DNA from: CBDFHV01 sp965247705
GTDB taxonomy: Bacteria; Pseudomonadota; Alphaproteobacteria; Rhodospirillales; CAMCUA01
NCBI GenBank assembly: GCA_965247705.1
Contig: CBDFHV010000077.1
Span: forward strand, 62,001 to 126,000
Direction: 5' to 3'
Length of the DNA stretch: 64,000 bases
This document shows, one piece after another, positions 16,989-26,144 of this stretch. Position 1 is the first letter of the stretch, and the number at the start of each line of letters is the position of its first letter. The translations under genes were made by a program, and so were the position numbers. The notes below the pieces were generated by a model. That model saw nothing but the letters and a program-made list of their open reading frames with translations. It was not told the origin of the DNA and did not search any database.

Positions 16989-18050
16989 ATGACCATAGAT
17001 TTTCGCAGCGACGTCATGAGCCTCCCCACGGAGGCGATGATCGAGGCCATGGTGGCGGCGGCACGATCGCCCACGGGAATGGGGATGAAGGCGGACCCCA
17101 CGGTCTGCCGCCTGGAGGAACTTGCCGCCGACAAACTGGGCAAGGAAGACGCCCTCTTGTGCCCCACCTGCACGCTGTGCAACCAGATCGCGGTCAACAT
17201 CCACTGCCGACCCGGCGAATCCTTCGTCGCCGAGGCCATGAGTCACACCATCGTTGCCGAATCGGGGGCCGTCGCCGCCTTGTCGGGCGCCATGGCCGTA
17301 CCCGTAACCGGCACCCGGGGCATTCCGGATCCGGCGGACGTGGAGCACGCCGTGGGCGGGGGTGACGAGCAACGGTCGCGCACCGCGCTGATCGTCACCG
17401 AAAACACCCATGTCTATGCGGGTGGCACCGTGATGCCCGTCGCGGTCATGCAAGGGATTCGCGATGTGGCGCAACGAAACGGCCTGCCCGTTCATCTCGA
17501 CGGCGCCCGCCTGTTCAACGCCGCCGCCTTTCTTGGCGTGTCGGGTCGGGAGATCGCGGGTTATGCGGACAGCGTTTCCTTAAGTCTCAACAAGGGATTG
17601 GCGGCGCCCTTGGGCGCCATTCTCGCCGGCGATCGGGACTTCATTCGCGATGCGATCCGGCTGCGGCAGATGTTTGGCGGCGGCTGGCGGCCGGCCAGCA
17701 TTCCGGCGGCGGCCGGTATCGTCGCCCTGGAAACCATGGTCGACAGGATGGCCGACGACCAACGGACCGCCAAACGACTTGCCGAGGGCCTGGCCGCCTG
17801 CATGGGCGTCGAGGTCGACATCGAAGGAGTCGAGACCAATATCGTCATGTCCCATATCGATCGCACAAGAATCTCGGCCGGCGATCTGATCGGCAAACTT
17901 GAAGCACAAGACATTCTCGTTTTGGAGCTTTCCGTGGGCTCCCGGAACACCCTTCGCTGGGTGACTCACCATGGAGTCAGTAACGCGGACGTGGACCGCG
18001 CCATCGATGCCGTCAGCCACATCATGGGGTCGACTCACCCCGGCGGTTGA
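16989..18050 (+). CDS. Threonine aldolase-family PLP enzyme (beta-eliminating lyase)
   Basis: 353 residues, normal for fold-type I low-specificity threonine aldolases, which cleave beta-hydroxy amino acids to glycine and an aldehyde. Landmarks are IDFRSDVMSLPT (3-14), GMKADPTVCRLEE (32-44), HLDGARLFNAA (169-179; the Asp contacts the PLP nitrogen) and SLSLNKGLAAPLGA (197-210) with the PLP lysine near 202. It sits between two hyuAB modules with short gaps, so it probably acts on a hydroxy amino acid made or used by them. L-allo/L-threonine specificity cannot be read from sequence. Confidence 0.88.
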   Translation: MTIDFRSDVMSLPTEAMIEAMVAAARSPTGMGMKADPTVCRLEELAADKLGKEDALLCPTCTLCNQIAVNIHCRPGESFVAEAMSHTIVAESGAVAALSGAMAVPVTGTRGIPDPADVEHAVGGGDEQRSRTALIVTENTHVYAGGTVMPVAVMQGIRDVAQRNGLPVHLDGARLFNAAAFLGVSGREIAGYADSVSLSLNKGLAAPLGAILAGDRDFIRDAIRLRQMFGGGWRPASIPAAAGIVALETMVDRMADDQRTAKRLAEGLAACMGVEVDIEGVETNIVMSHIDRTRISAGDLIGKLEAQDILVLELSVGSRNTLRWVTHHGVSNADVDRAIDAVSHIMGSTHPGG

Positions 18051-18077
18051 ACGAACGCCGATTACCGCACAGGAGCA

Positions 18078-20162
18078 ATGATGCCACATCGAATCGGAAT
18101 CGATATCGGCGGAACGTTTACCGACTTCGTCCTGGTCGATGACGCCACGGGCGATCTCGCGACTTTCAAGCAGTTGACGACGCCCGGCGATCCGGCCAAG
18201 GCGGTGCTCGAGGGTGTGGTCACCATTCTCGCCGACAACCGTGTGGACATCGCCGATGTCAGCGCGGTGGCACATGGGACGACCCTGGTCACCAACGCCA
18301 TTATCGAGCGCCGCGGCGCGCCGACCGGGATGCTGGTCACCGCCGGCATGAAAGACATCCTGGATATGGCCCGGGAGACTCGCTACGACCTCTTTGACCT
18401 GCGTCTGACCTTTCCCGAGCCCCTGGTTCCCCGGCAACTGCGGCGCGAAGTGACCGAACGTCTGCGCTACGACGGCGAGGTCATGAAGCCCCTGGACCTG
18501 GAGGAAGTGCGGGACGCGGTGCGCTCCCTGGTCGACGACGGCGACATCAAGTCGGTCGCCGTCTGCCTGCTGCATTCCTACGCCAGCCCGGAGCACGAAA
18601 ATCAAATCGTTCGGTTGATTCGTCAAGAGTTTCCGGACCTCTACGTCTCCAGCTCCGCCGACGTGTTCCCGTTCATGCGCGAATACGAGCGGTGGACGAC
18701 CACGACCATGAACGCCTACGTCCAGCCCTTGGCCGACGTCTATATCCGCCGGCTGGAGGATGGACTCCAGGCGCTCGGCTTTGGCGGCAAGTTTCACGTC
18801 ATGACGTCGAGCGGCGGCACGGTCACGCCCGAAACCGCGCGCCGCTATCCGATTCGGCTTCTGGAATCCGGCCCCGCCGCGGGCGCCCTGATGTCGGCCT
18901 TCCACGGGCGGCCCCTGAAGCTCGACCAACTGCTTTCCTTCGACATGGGGGGCACCACGGCCAAGGGCGCCCTGGTGCGCGAGGGACAGCCCCTCAAGAA
19001 GTACGAAATGGAAGTGGCGCGGGTGCACGAGTTCAAGGCCGGCAGCGGCTTTCCGGCCAAGATCCCGACCATCGACATGATCGAGATCGGCTCCGGCGGC
19101 GGCAGCATCGCCGAAGTGGACGACCGGGGACTGATCGCCGTCGGTCCGCGCAGTGCCGGCGCGTCGCCGGGACCTGCGTGCTATGGACAGGGCGGCGACC
19201 GGCCGACCCTCACCGATGCCAACCTGGTGCTTGGCTACCTCGACCCCGAGTTCTTCCTTGGCGGGCGCATGTCCCTCGACCGCGCGGCGGCGGAACGGGT
19301 CATCATGGCGCATATCGGAGAGCCCCTGGGCCTCGACGCCACCCGGGCGGCCTGGGGCATTCACGAGATCATCAACGAAGATGTCGCCCGGGCGTTCCGG
19401 GTTCATGCCTCGGAACGCGCCTTCGACTACCGGCCTTCCAGCATGGTGGCCTTCGGCGGCAGCGGTCCCATGCACGGCGTCAGGATCGCCCGCAAGCTGC
19501 GGGTTCCCAGGGTGGTGTTGCCCCTCGGCGCCGGCGTGATATCGGCCCTGGGCCTGCTTATCAGTCCGCTCTCGTTCGAGATCGCCCGATCCCGCCGGGT
19601 CTCCATGGAGACCCTGACCGATAAGCAGTTCAACGAGGAGTTCCGGCCCCTGATCGAGGAAGTGACCGATCTGTTGAAGCGTTCGGGCGTCGCCGAGGAC
19701 GCCATTACGCTGACCCGAAAACTGGACATGCGCTACGAGGGACAGGGCTACGAGATCGAAGTGCCGGTGCCCGGTTCGGGAAAGGTCGCCGATATCCCGG
19801 ACGCTTTCGAGTCGATTTACAAATCCCTGTTCTCGTCGATAACCCTGGAAGAACGGACGGAGATCGTGAACTGGAAGATGGAGGGCAGCGGACCCTCGCC
19901 GACCGACTCGACAAGTTTCGGCTTCAAGGGCCTCAGGGCCGACGGGGATGCCGTGAAGGGCCACCGTCAAGCCTACTTCCCCGAGGCCGAAGGCTATGTG
20001 AATTGCCCGGTTTACGATCGCTACGGCATGCAGCCGGGAACCCGTATCAAGGGACCCGCCCTGATCGAGGAGCGGGAATCCACTTGCGTAATCGGCGTCG
20101 GCGACACGTTCGAGGTGGACCCGCACCGCAACATCGTCATCGACGTGATGGCGGCGGAGTAG
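18078..20162 (+). CDS. Hydantoinase/oxoprolinase subunit A (HyuA family), second of the large operon
   Basis: 694 residues. Motifs: IGIDIGGTFTDF (about 6-17), SFDMGGTTAKGA (about 290) and MIEIGSGGGSIAEVDDRG, then GASPGPACYGQGG where the other HyuA proteins here have GADPGPACYG. AGGAGCA sits just before the start at 18078; a second ATG follows directly. It is the only hyuA beside three hyuB genes (20168, 21819, 23472), 5 bases before the first. It closely resembles HyuA at 13165, including ERWTTTTMNAYVQP, so the two hyuA genes probably arose by duplication. Confidence 0.92.
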   Translation: MMPHRIGIDIGGTFTDFVLVDDATGDLATFKQLTTPGDPAKAVLEGVVTILADNRVDIADVSAVAHGTTLVTNAIIERRGAPTGMLVTAGMKDILDMARETRYDLFDLRLTFPEPLVPRQLRREVTERLRYDGEVMKPLDLEEVRDAVRSLVDDGDIKSVAVCLLHSYASPEHENQIVRLIRQEFPDLYVSSSADVFPFMREYERWTTTTMNAYVQPLADVYIRRLEDGLQALGFGGKFHVMTSSGGTVTPETARRYPIRLLESGPAAGALMSAFHGRPLKLDQLLSFDMGGTTAKGALVREGQPLKKYEMEVARVHEFKAGSGFPAKIPTIDMIEIGSGGGSIAEVDDRGLIAVGPRSAGASPGPACYGQGGDRPTLTDANLVLGYLDPEFFLGGRMSLDRAAAERVIMAHIGEPLGLDATRAAWGIHEIINEDVARAFRVHASERAFDYRPSSMVAFGGSGPMHGVRIARKLRVPRVVLPLGAGVISALGLLISPLSFEIARSRRVSMETLTDKQFNEEFRPLIEEVTDLLKRSGVAEDAITLTRKLDMRYEGQGYEIEVPVPGSGKVADIPDAFESIYKSLFSSITLEERTEIVNWKMEGSGPSPTDSTSFGFKGLRADGDAVKGHRQAYFPEAEGYVNCPVYDRYGMQPGTRIKGPALIEERESTCVIGVGDTFEVDPHRNIVIDVMAAE

Positions 20163-20167
20163 GGCCC

Positions 20168-21805
20168 GTGAAGACCTTGGACGCCGTCAACCTGGGAATC
20201 ATGTGGGATCGCCTGATCGCCATCACCAACGAGATCCTGATCGCCCTGGTGCGCACGTCCTTCTCGCCTAATGTCCGCGAAAGCCTCGACCTGTCGTGCA
20301 TGGTCTTCGACGCCCATGGCCGGTCAATCGCCCAGGGAACCTACAGCGTGCCGTCGTTTACCGGCACTGGCGTGGCGACGGTCCGCCACATGCTGAACAA
20401 GTTCCCGAAGGAGACCTTGCGGCCCGGCGACGTGATCGCCACCAACGACCCGTGGATGGGCACCGGCCACGTCTACGACATCAATGTGGTGCGGCCGATC
20501 TTCCTCGGCGACAAGCTGGTCGCCTTTACCCTGAGTATTACCCACCTGCCGGACATTGGCGGCCTGGGGTTCTCGGCGACGGGGCGGAGCATCTACGAAG
20601 AGGGCCTTCGCCTGCCCATCTGCAAGATGGTCGACGGGGGCGTTCTGAACCACGAGCTTTTCGAGTTGATCGCCACCAACGTCCGGGTGCCCGAACAGAC
20701 CCTGGGCGACCTCCATGCCAACCTGTCGTGCACCGAAGTGGGCGGCCGGTTGCTGCTGGAGTTCATGGAGGAATACGGAATCGACGACTTGACGCCGCTG
20801 GCCGACGCCATCATCGAAAGCTCGGAGCGGGCGATGCGAGAGAAAATCGTCGAAATCCCCGACGGCACCTACGAAAACCGGATTCAGATCGACGGTCACA
20901 CCGAACCGGTCACCCTGGCCTGTCGGCTCGATGTCCGGGGCGACGGGATCGAGGCGGACTTCGACGGCACCAGTCCCGCCGTCGGCGTGGGCATTAACGT
21001 GCCGCTGACCTACTCCCGCGCCTTCGTCATGTACGCGGTCAAATGCGTCACCATTCCCAACATTCCCAACAACATGGGCAGCGTGTCGCCGATCCGGGTG
21101 ACCGGGCCGGAGAACTGCATCCTCAACGCCCAGCCGCCCTACCCGACGGGCGGCCGACACACCGTCGGCCACTTCGTGACGCCCCTGGTCATGGGCGCGC
21201 TGGCGGACGCCCTGCCCGATCGGGTGCAGGCGGATTCCGGGATGATCACCCTGATGAACGTGCAGGGCACCCACCGGGATGGCCGGGGTGTCTCCAGCAT
21301 TTACTATTCATCGGGAGGGTACGGCGCGCTGGCTGGCCGGGACGGTCTGGCGGCCGTCCCCCATCCCGCCAACATGATCGTGCCGCCCGTCGAGGTGTGG
21401 GAAAACCTGACCAGCACCACCTTCGAGTCGAAGCACCTGCTGATCGATTCCGGTGGTCCCGGACAACATCGGGGCGGTCTGGGGCAGGAGTTCATGATGC
21501 GCAACGATAGCACCCATCCGCTGACCATTTCCTGCTTCGCCACCCGCACCCAGTTTCCCGCCCTCGGCATGCATGACGGCAAGTCCGGCGGTCCGCGGCA
21601 GCTTCAAATCAACGGCGCCGTCGTTCCGCCAAAGGGACGGTACGTGCTCCAACCGGGGGATGTCGTGACCCTCAGGGACGCGGGCGGCGGTGGATTCGGC
21701 GACCCTGGGGCGCGGGATCGGCGCCACCTGGCGCGCGACATTATCGAAGGCGCGGTCAGCCGCGAGGCGGCGGCGCGGGACTACGGCATGGCCGTTGAAG
21801 CCTGA
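20168..21805 (+). CDS. Hydantoinase subunit B, tandem copy 1 of 3
   Basis: 545 residues from a GTG at 20168, 5 bases after the hyuA stop. The frame is also open upstream inside hyuA, but family alignment begins at KTLDAVNLGIMWDRL. Characteristic segments: TNDPWMGTGHVYDINVVRPI, ITHLPDIGGLGFSATG, TEVGGRLLLEFMEEYGIDDL, PPYPTGGRHTVGHFVTPL and the C-terminal DAGGGGFGDPGARD. It has exactly the same length as copy 2 and by eye most positions match, so the two are recent paralogues. It is probably the direct partner of HyuA at 18078. Confidence 0.91.
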   Translation: MKTLDAVNLGIMWDRLIAITNEILIALVRTSFSPNVRESLDLSCMVFDAHGRSIAQGTYSVPSFTGTGVATVRHMLNKFPKETLRPGDVIATNDPWMGTGHVYDINVVRPIFLGDKLVAFTLSITHLPDIGGLGFSATGRSIYEEGLRLPICKMVDGGVLNHELFELIATNVRVPEQTLGDLHANLSCTEVGGRLLLEFMEEYGIDDLTPLADAIIESSERAMREKIVEIPDGTYENRIQIDGHTEPVTLACRLDVRGDGIEADFDGTSPAVGVGINVPLTYSRAFVMYAVKCVTIPNIPNNMGSVSPIRVTGPENCILNAQPPYPTGGRHTVGHFVTPLVMGALADALPDRVQADSGMITLMNVQGTHRDGRGVSSIYYSSGGYGALAGRDGLAAVPHPANMIVPPVEVWENLTSTTFESKHLLIDSGGPGQHRGGLGQEFMMRNDSTHPLTISCFATRTQFPALGMHDGKSGGPRQLQINGAVVPPKGRYVLQPGDVVTLRDAGGGGFGDPGARDRRHLARDIIEGAVSREAAARDYGMAVEA

Positions 21806-21818
21806 TGGATCTCGGGAC

Positions 21819-23456
21819 ATGAAAGATTTTGACGCCGTCGACCTGGGGATCATGTGGGATCGCCTGATCGCCATCACCAACGAGACCACCAGTTCCCTCA
21901 TACGAACGTCTTTTTCCGCCAACGTTCGCGAGAACCACGACTTGTCCTGCATGGTGTTCGACGCCCACGGGCGCTCCATCGCCCAGGGTGTGTGCAGCGT
22001 GCCGTCGTTCACCGGCACCGCGCCGACGACGGTCCGCCACATGCTCGAAAGGTTCCCGCCGGAAACCTTGCGACCCGGCGACGTGATCGCCACCAACGAT
22101 CCGTGGATGGGCACCGGCCATGTCTACGACATCAACGTGGTGCGGCCGATATTCCTCGGCGACAAGCTGGTCGCCTACACCTTGAGCATCACCCACCTGC
22201 CCGACACCGGCGGCCTGGGGTTTTCGGCGACGGGGAAAAGCATCTACGAAGAGGGCCTTCGCCTGCCCATCTGCAAGCTGGTGAAGGGCGGCGTCCTCAA
22301 CCACGAGCTGTTCGAGTTGATCGCCACCAACGTCCGGGTTCCCGAACAGACCCTGGGCGATATTCATGCCAACTTGTCGTGCACCGAAGTGGGCGGCCGG
22401 CTGCTGCTGGAGTTCATGGAAGAATACGCAATCGACGACTTGACGCCGCTGGCCGATGCCATCGTCGAAACCTCCGAGCGGGCGATGAAGGAGAAGATCG
22501 CTGAGATTCCGGACGGCACCTACCGCAAGAGCGTCAACATCGAGGGCTTGGACGCCCCGATCACCCTGGTCTGCCGCATCGACATCGCCGGCGAGGAAAT
22601 CCATGTGGACTTCACCGGAACCGGGCCGCCGGTCGGCATCGGCATCAACGTGCCCCTGGGATACGCCAAGGCGTTCGCCGTCTATGGGGTGAAGTGCATA
22701 ACCATACCGGGGACCCCCAACAACATCGGTTGCGTAACGCCGATCCAGGTCACGGCGCCGGAGAACTGCATCCTCAACGCCTTGCCGCCCCACCCCACGG
22801 GGGGACGCAATATCGTCGGCCATTTCGTCACGCCCCTGGTGTTCGCGGCCCTGGCCGACGCCATTCCCGACCGGGTGCAGGCGGATTGCGGCATGATGAA
22901 TCACCTCAACGTGCAGGGCACCCACCGCAATGGCCGAAGCGTGGCTGGCCTCTATTACGCGTCGGGCGGGTTCGGCGCCTTGGACGGCATGGATGGGGCT
23001 CCGGTGACCCCGTCGCCGTCCAACATGACGGCGCCGCCCGTCGAGGTGTGGGAGAACCTGACCAGCATGACCGTCGAGAAAAAGAGACTGCTCACCGATT
23101 CCGGCGGGCCGGGAAAATATCGGGGCGGTCTGGGCCAGGAGATCGTGGTCAAGAACGACAGCGGCCACGACATGACCGTGGCCTGCCTCGCCGCCCGCAC
23201 GGAATATCCGGCGTTGGGCATGCACGGCGGCGGGTCCGGCAGCCTGCGTCAGTATCTGATCAACGATGAAACGGTTCATCCGAAGGGTCGCTACGTGCTC
23301 CACCCGGGCGACGTGATCACCATGATCGAGCCCGGCGGCGGCGGGTTCGGAGACCCCGGGCAGCGTGAGCGGGACGATGTGGTTCGCGACATTCGCGAAG
23401 GTGCCGTCAGCCGCGAGGCGGCGGCGCGGGACTACGGCGTCGACGTGGCCGGCTAG
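21819..23456 (+). CDS. Hydantoinase subunit B, tandem copy 2 of 3
   Basis: 545 residues from ATG at 21819 (KDFDAVDLGIMWDRLIAITN), 13 bases after copy 1. Long identical runs with copy 1 include TNDPWMGTGHVYDINVVRPI and NVRVPEQTLGD; differences cluster in the middle (TYRKSVNIEGLDAPITLVCR) and the C-terminal third, where substrate-facing parts may lie. The C-terminal EPGGGGFGDPGQRERDD is intact, and no disabling change is visible. It has no hyuA of its own, so it would have to share HyuA at 18078 or act as an alternative B subunit. Confidence 0.91.
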   Translation: MKDFDAVDLGIMWDRLIAITNETTSSLIRTSFSANVRENHDLSCMVFDAHGRSIAQGVCSVPSFTGTAPTTVRHMLERFPPETLRPGDVIATNDPWMGTGHVYDINVVRPIFLGDKLVAYTLSITHLPDTGGLGFSATGKSIYEEGLRLPICKLVKGGVLNHELFELIATNVRVPEQTLGDIHANLSCTEVGGRLLLEFMEEYAIDDLTPLADAIVETSERAMKEKIAEIPDGTYRKSVNIEGLDAPITLVCRIDIAGEEIHVDFTGTGPPVGIGINVPLGYAKAFAVYGVKCITIPGTPNNIGCVTPIQVTAPENCILNALPPHPTGGRNIVGHFVTPLVFAALADAIPDRVQADCGMMNHLNVQGTHRNGRSVAGLYYASGGFGALDGMDGAPVTPSPSNMTAPPVEVWENLTSMTVEKKRLLTDSGGPGKYRGGLGQEIVVKNDSGHDMTVACLAARTEYPALGMHGGGSGSLRQYLINDETVHPKGRYVLHPGDVITMIEPGGGGFGDPGQRERDDVVRDIREGAVSREAAARDYGVDVAG

Positions 23457-23471
23457 GTCAGGGACAAAGCC

Positions 23472-25151
23472 ATGGACGCGGTCGATTTGGGAATCATGTG
23501 GGATCGCCTGATCGCGATCACCAACGAGATCACCAGCGCCCTGGTGCGAACCTCCTTCTCGACCAATGTCCGGGAAAGCCACGACCTTTCCTGCATGGTG
23601 TACGACGCCCGCGGGCGTTCCATCGCCCAGGGGGCCTACAGCGTGCCATCCTTCACCGGCACCGCGCCGGCGACGGTCCGCCACATGCTGGACAAGTTCC
23701 CCCCCGAATCCCTGCGGCCCGGCGACGTGATCGCCACCAACGACCCGTGGATGGGCACCGGCCATGTTTACGACGTCAACGTATTGCGGCCGGTTTTCCT
23801 TGGCGACAAGCTGGTCGCCTATACCTTCAGCATCACCCACCTGCCGGATATCGGCGGCCTGGGTTTCACCGCCTCGGCGAAGAGCACCTACGAAGAAGGC
23901 GTGCGCCTGCCGGTGTGCAAGATGGTCAAAGGCGGCACCCTGAACGAAGAGCTTTTCGAGCTGATCGCCACCAACGTCCGGGTTCCCGATCAGACCCTCG
24001 GCGACCTTCACGCCAACCTGTCGTGCACCGAAGTGGGCGGCCGGCTGCTGCTGGAGTTCATGGAGGAGTACCGCATCGACGACCTGCAGCCCCTGGCCGA
24101 CGCCATCGTCGACAGCTCCGAGACGGCCATGCGCGAGCGAATCGGCGACATCCCCGAGGGCGTCTACGAGGACCGGTTGCTGGTCGAGGGCCTCGACGAA
24201 CCGATCACCCTTTGTTGCCGGCTGACCGTAAAGGACGGCACCATTCATGGGGAATTCGCCGGCACGAGTTCGGCCGTCGACATCGGCATCAACGTGCCCC
24301 TGACCTATACCAAGTCGTTCCTCTGCTACGCGGCGAAATGCGTCACCGTGCCCAACATCCCCAACAACTTTGGTTGCGTGATGCCGATCGAGGTTTCGGC
24401 GCCGGAAAACTGCATCCTCAATGCCCTGCCGCCCTATCCAACGGGGGGACGCCACCTGGTCGGCCACTTCGTGACACCGCTGGTGTTCGGCGCCCTGGCC
24501 CGTGCCCTCCCCGACCGGGTTCAGGCGGATTCGGGGATGTTCGGCATCTTCAACCTGCAGGGCATGCACCGGGACGACCTGGGTGTGTCCAGCATGTACT
24601 TCGCCTCCGGCGGCTTCGGCGCCCTAAAGGGTACGGACGGCGGGGCGACCATTCCGGGTCCCTCCCAGATGACCGGGACTCCGGTCGAGGCCTGGGAACA
24701 CCTGACCAGTACCACCATCGAGAAAAAGATGCTGCTGACCGATTCCGGGGGCGCCGGCCGCAACCGTGGCGGTTTGGGCCAGGAGATCGTGTTCAGAAAC
24801 GACAGCGGCAACGACCTGACCATCTCGTTTTTCGGCAGTCGCACGGATTTCCCCGCCCGCGGCATGATGGGCGCCCAATCCGGGGCAACCCGGCGGTTCG
24901 GTATCAATGGCAAGCCCGTGCACCCCCGGGGCCGCTACAGCCTCGCCCCCGACGATGTGGTGACCATGGTCGAGGCCGGTGGCGGGGGTGTCGGCGATCC
25001 CCGGGAGCGGGACCCCCAAATGGTGCTCCGCGATGTGGTCAAGGGCGCCGTCAGCATCGACGCCGCGGCGCGGGACTACGGTGTCGACGTCGACCCCAAG
25101 GCCGGCGTCGCCAAGCGCCTCGATCCGGCGCCCAAACCTCCCCCCAATTGA
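23472..25151 (+). CDS. Hydantoinase subunit B, tandem copy 3 of 3
   Basis: 559 residues from ATG at 23472 (MDAVDLGIMWDRLIAITNEI), 15 bases after copy 2. It is the most divergent of the three: TASAKSTYEEGVRLPVCKMV, TIHGEFAGTSSAVDIGINVP, and a basic proline-rich tail ending LDPAPKPPPN after the family end. Core segments TNDPWMGTGHVYDVNVLRPV, THLPDIGGLGF and PPYPTGGRHLVGHFVTPLVF are kept. It precedes the PEP-mutase-fold gene by 21 bases, so it is probably in the same transcript. Confidence 0.91.
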   Translation: MDAVDLGIMWDRLIAITNEITSALVRTSFSTNVRESHDLSCMVYDARGRSIAQGAYSVPSFTGTAPATVRHMLDKFPPESLRPGDVIATNDPWMGTGHVYDVNVLRPVFLGDKLVAYTFSITHLPDIGGLGFTASAKSTYEEGVRLPVCKMVKGGTLNEELFELIATNVRVPDQTLGDLHANLSCTEVGGRLLLEFMEEYRIDDLQPLADAIVDSSETAMRERIGDIPEGVYEDRLLVEGLDEPITLCCRLTVKDGTIHGEFAGTSSAVDIGINVPLTYTKSFLCYAAKCVTVPNIPNNFGCVMPIEVSAPENCILNALPPYPTGGRHLVGHFVTPLVFGALARALPDRVQADSGMFGIFNLQGMHRDDLGVSSMYFASGGFGALKGTDGGATIPGPSQMTGTPVEAWEHLTSTTIEKKMLLTDSGGAGRNRGGLGQEIVFRNDSGNDLTISFFGSRTDFPARGMMGAQSGATRRFGINGKPVHPRGRYSLAPDDVVTMVEAGGGGVGDPRERDPQMVLRDVVKGAVSIDAAARDYGVDVDPKAGVAKRLDPAPKPPPN

Positions 25152-25172
25152 AGTCCACCAGGCAGGTACGAA

Positions 25173-26027
25173 ATGGCAAATCCACGGCCGACTCTGAGCG
25201 ACCTCATGGCCCGGCCCGGCATCGTCGTCGCGCCGGGGGCGGCGGATGGACTGACGGCGAAGCTCGTCCAGTCCATCGGCTTCGATGCGGTGCACTGCAC
25301 CGGCGGCGGCATTTCGAGAAGCATGGGCCTCGCCGACGTGGGGTTCATGACCCTTTCGGATCTGGTCGGGCGGGTCGCCAATATTGCCGATGTCTGCGAT
25401 CTGCCCCTGATCGTCGACGGGGATTCGGGCTACGGCGGCGCCCTCAACCTCACCCGGGCGGTCTCCTTGCTCGAAGCCGCCGGCGCCTCGGCAATTCACA
25501 TCGAAGACAAGGAAGTCCCCCGCCGGGCTCGCGATCCCCTCTCGAACATCGTCGACGCCGCCGAGATGGTGGGCCGGGTGAAGGCGGCCCTTGGGGCCCG
25601 CGCCAGCCCCGAGTTCCTGATCATCGCCCGCACGGAGGTGTTTCCGCTCCTCGGCATGGACGCCGCCATCGAGCGGGCGAACCGATACGCCGATGCCGGG
25701 GCGGACCTCGTCTACGTGGAGTATCTCAAGACCCGAGCCGACATCGAGGCGGTTGCCCGGCGGGTATCGGCGCCCAAGGTGATCAATCGGAACCGTGGCG
25801 AAGGCGAATCCCTGGCCGCCGATGTCCTGGCCGGGATGGGCTACGATATTCTCATCGTCGCCGCCGACGCCCAATTGGCGGCGCTCTTCAACATGCGGGC
25901 GGTCCTCGAACACCTCAAGGCCCATGGCAGCACGGAAACCTTCGACGCCATCGCGTCGTTCGCCGACCGCGACGAAGTCATCGGCCTGGCCGCCGTGCGC
26001 GCCATCGAAGACGAGTACCTGCCCTAA
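25173..26027 (+). CDS. Isocitrate lyase/PEP mutase-superfamily enzyme
   Basis: 284 residues, the size of single-domain members (2-methylisocitrate lyase, oxaloacetate decarboxylase, PEP mutase). The metal-binding signature VDGDSGYGG is at 81-89 and IHIEDKEVPRRARDP at 108-122. In true lyases the latter region carries the KKCGH loop with a catalytic cysteine; here no Cys is present, so lyase activity is unlikely and a decarboxylase, hydrolase or mutase role on an oxo-acid is a better inference. It ends the run hyuA-hyuB-hyuB-hyuB, 21 bases after the last, and presumably acts on a C3-C5 acid from that pathway. Confidence 0.85.
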   Translation: MANPRPTLSDLMARPGIVVAPGAADGLTAKLVQSIGFDAVHCTGGGISRSMGLADVGFMTLSDLVGRVANIADVCDLPLIVDGDSGYGGALNLTRAVSLLEAAGASAIHIEDKEVPRRARDPLSNIVDAAEMVGRVKAALGARASPEFLIIARTEVFPLLGMDAAIERANRYADAGADLVYVEYLKTRADIEAVARRVSAPKVINRNRGEGESLAADVLAGMGYDILIVAADAQLAALFNMRAVLEHLKAHGSTETFDAIASFADRDEVIGLAAVRAIEDEYLP

Positions 26028-26051
26028 CTTAAACAGGGACAATTTAAATGG

Positions 26052-26123
26052 GGACAGTATATGGTTTAGGTTGCTTCGGATGATGTCACAGGCCTCGAGT
26101 TCCACGGTAATTGTATACTGTCC
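26052..26123. repeat. 72-bp inverted-repeat element
   Basis: The arms GGACAGTATA (26052-26061) and TATACTGTCC (26114-26123) are perfect 10-bp inverted repeats with 52 bases between them. The surrounding DNA is noticeably more A/T-rich than its neighbours (AATTTAAATGGGG on the left, TTATTTATTG on the right). This looks like a REP/MITE-like repeat of the kind mobilised by Y1 transposases, or alternatively an operator pair for the downstream PLP-enzyme genes. It separates the hyu operon from the gene at 26145. Confidence 0.5.
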
Positions 26124-26144
26124 TTATTTATTGCGGGAGGCGTA

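Noticed and set aside
17580..20126. An 848-codon antisense frame
   Set aside because: Shadow of the threonine aldolase and hyuA genes; no domains.
21756..24569. A 937-codon antisense frame across the tandem hyuB genes
   Set aside because: It repeats with the paralogues (the same shadow motifs recur), which shows it merely mirrors the hyuB triplication.
23498..26032. An 844-codon plus-strand frame overlapping hyuB copy 3
   Set aside because: Arginine-rich out-of-frame translation; real products occupy the other frame throughout.
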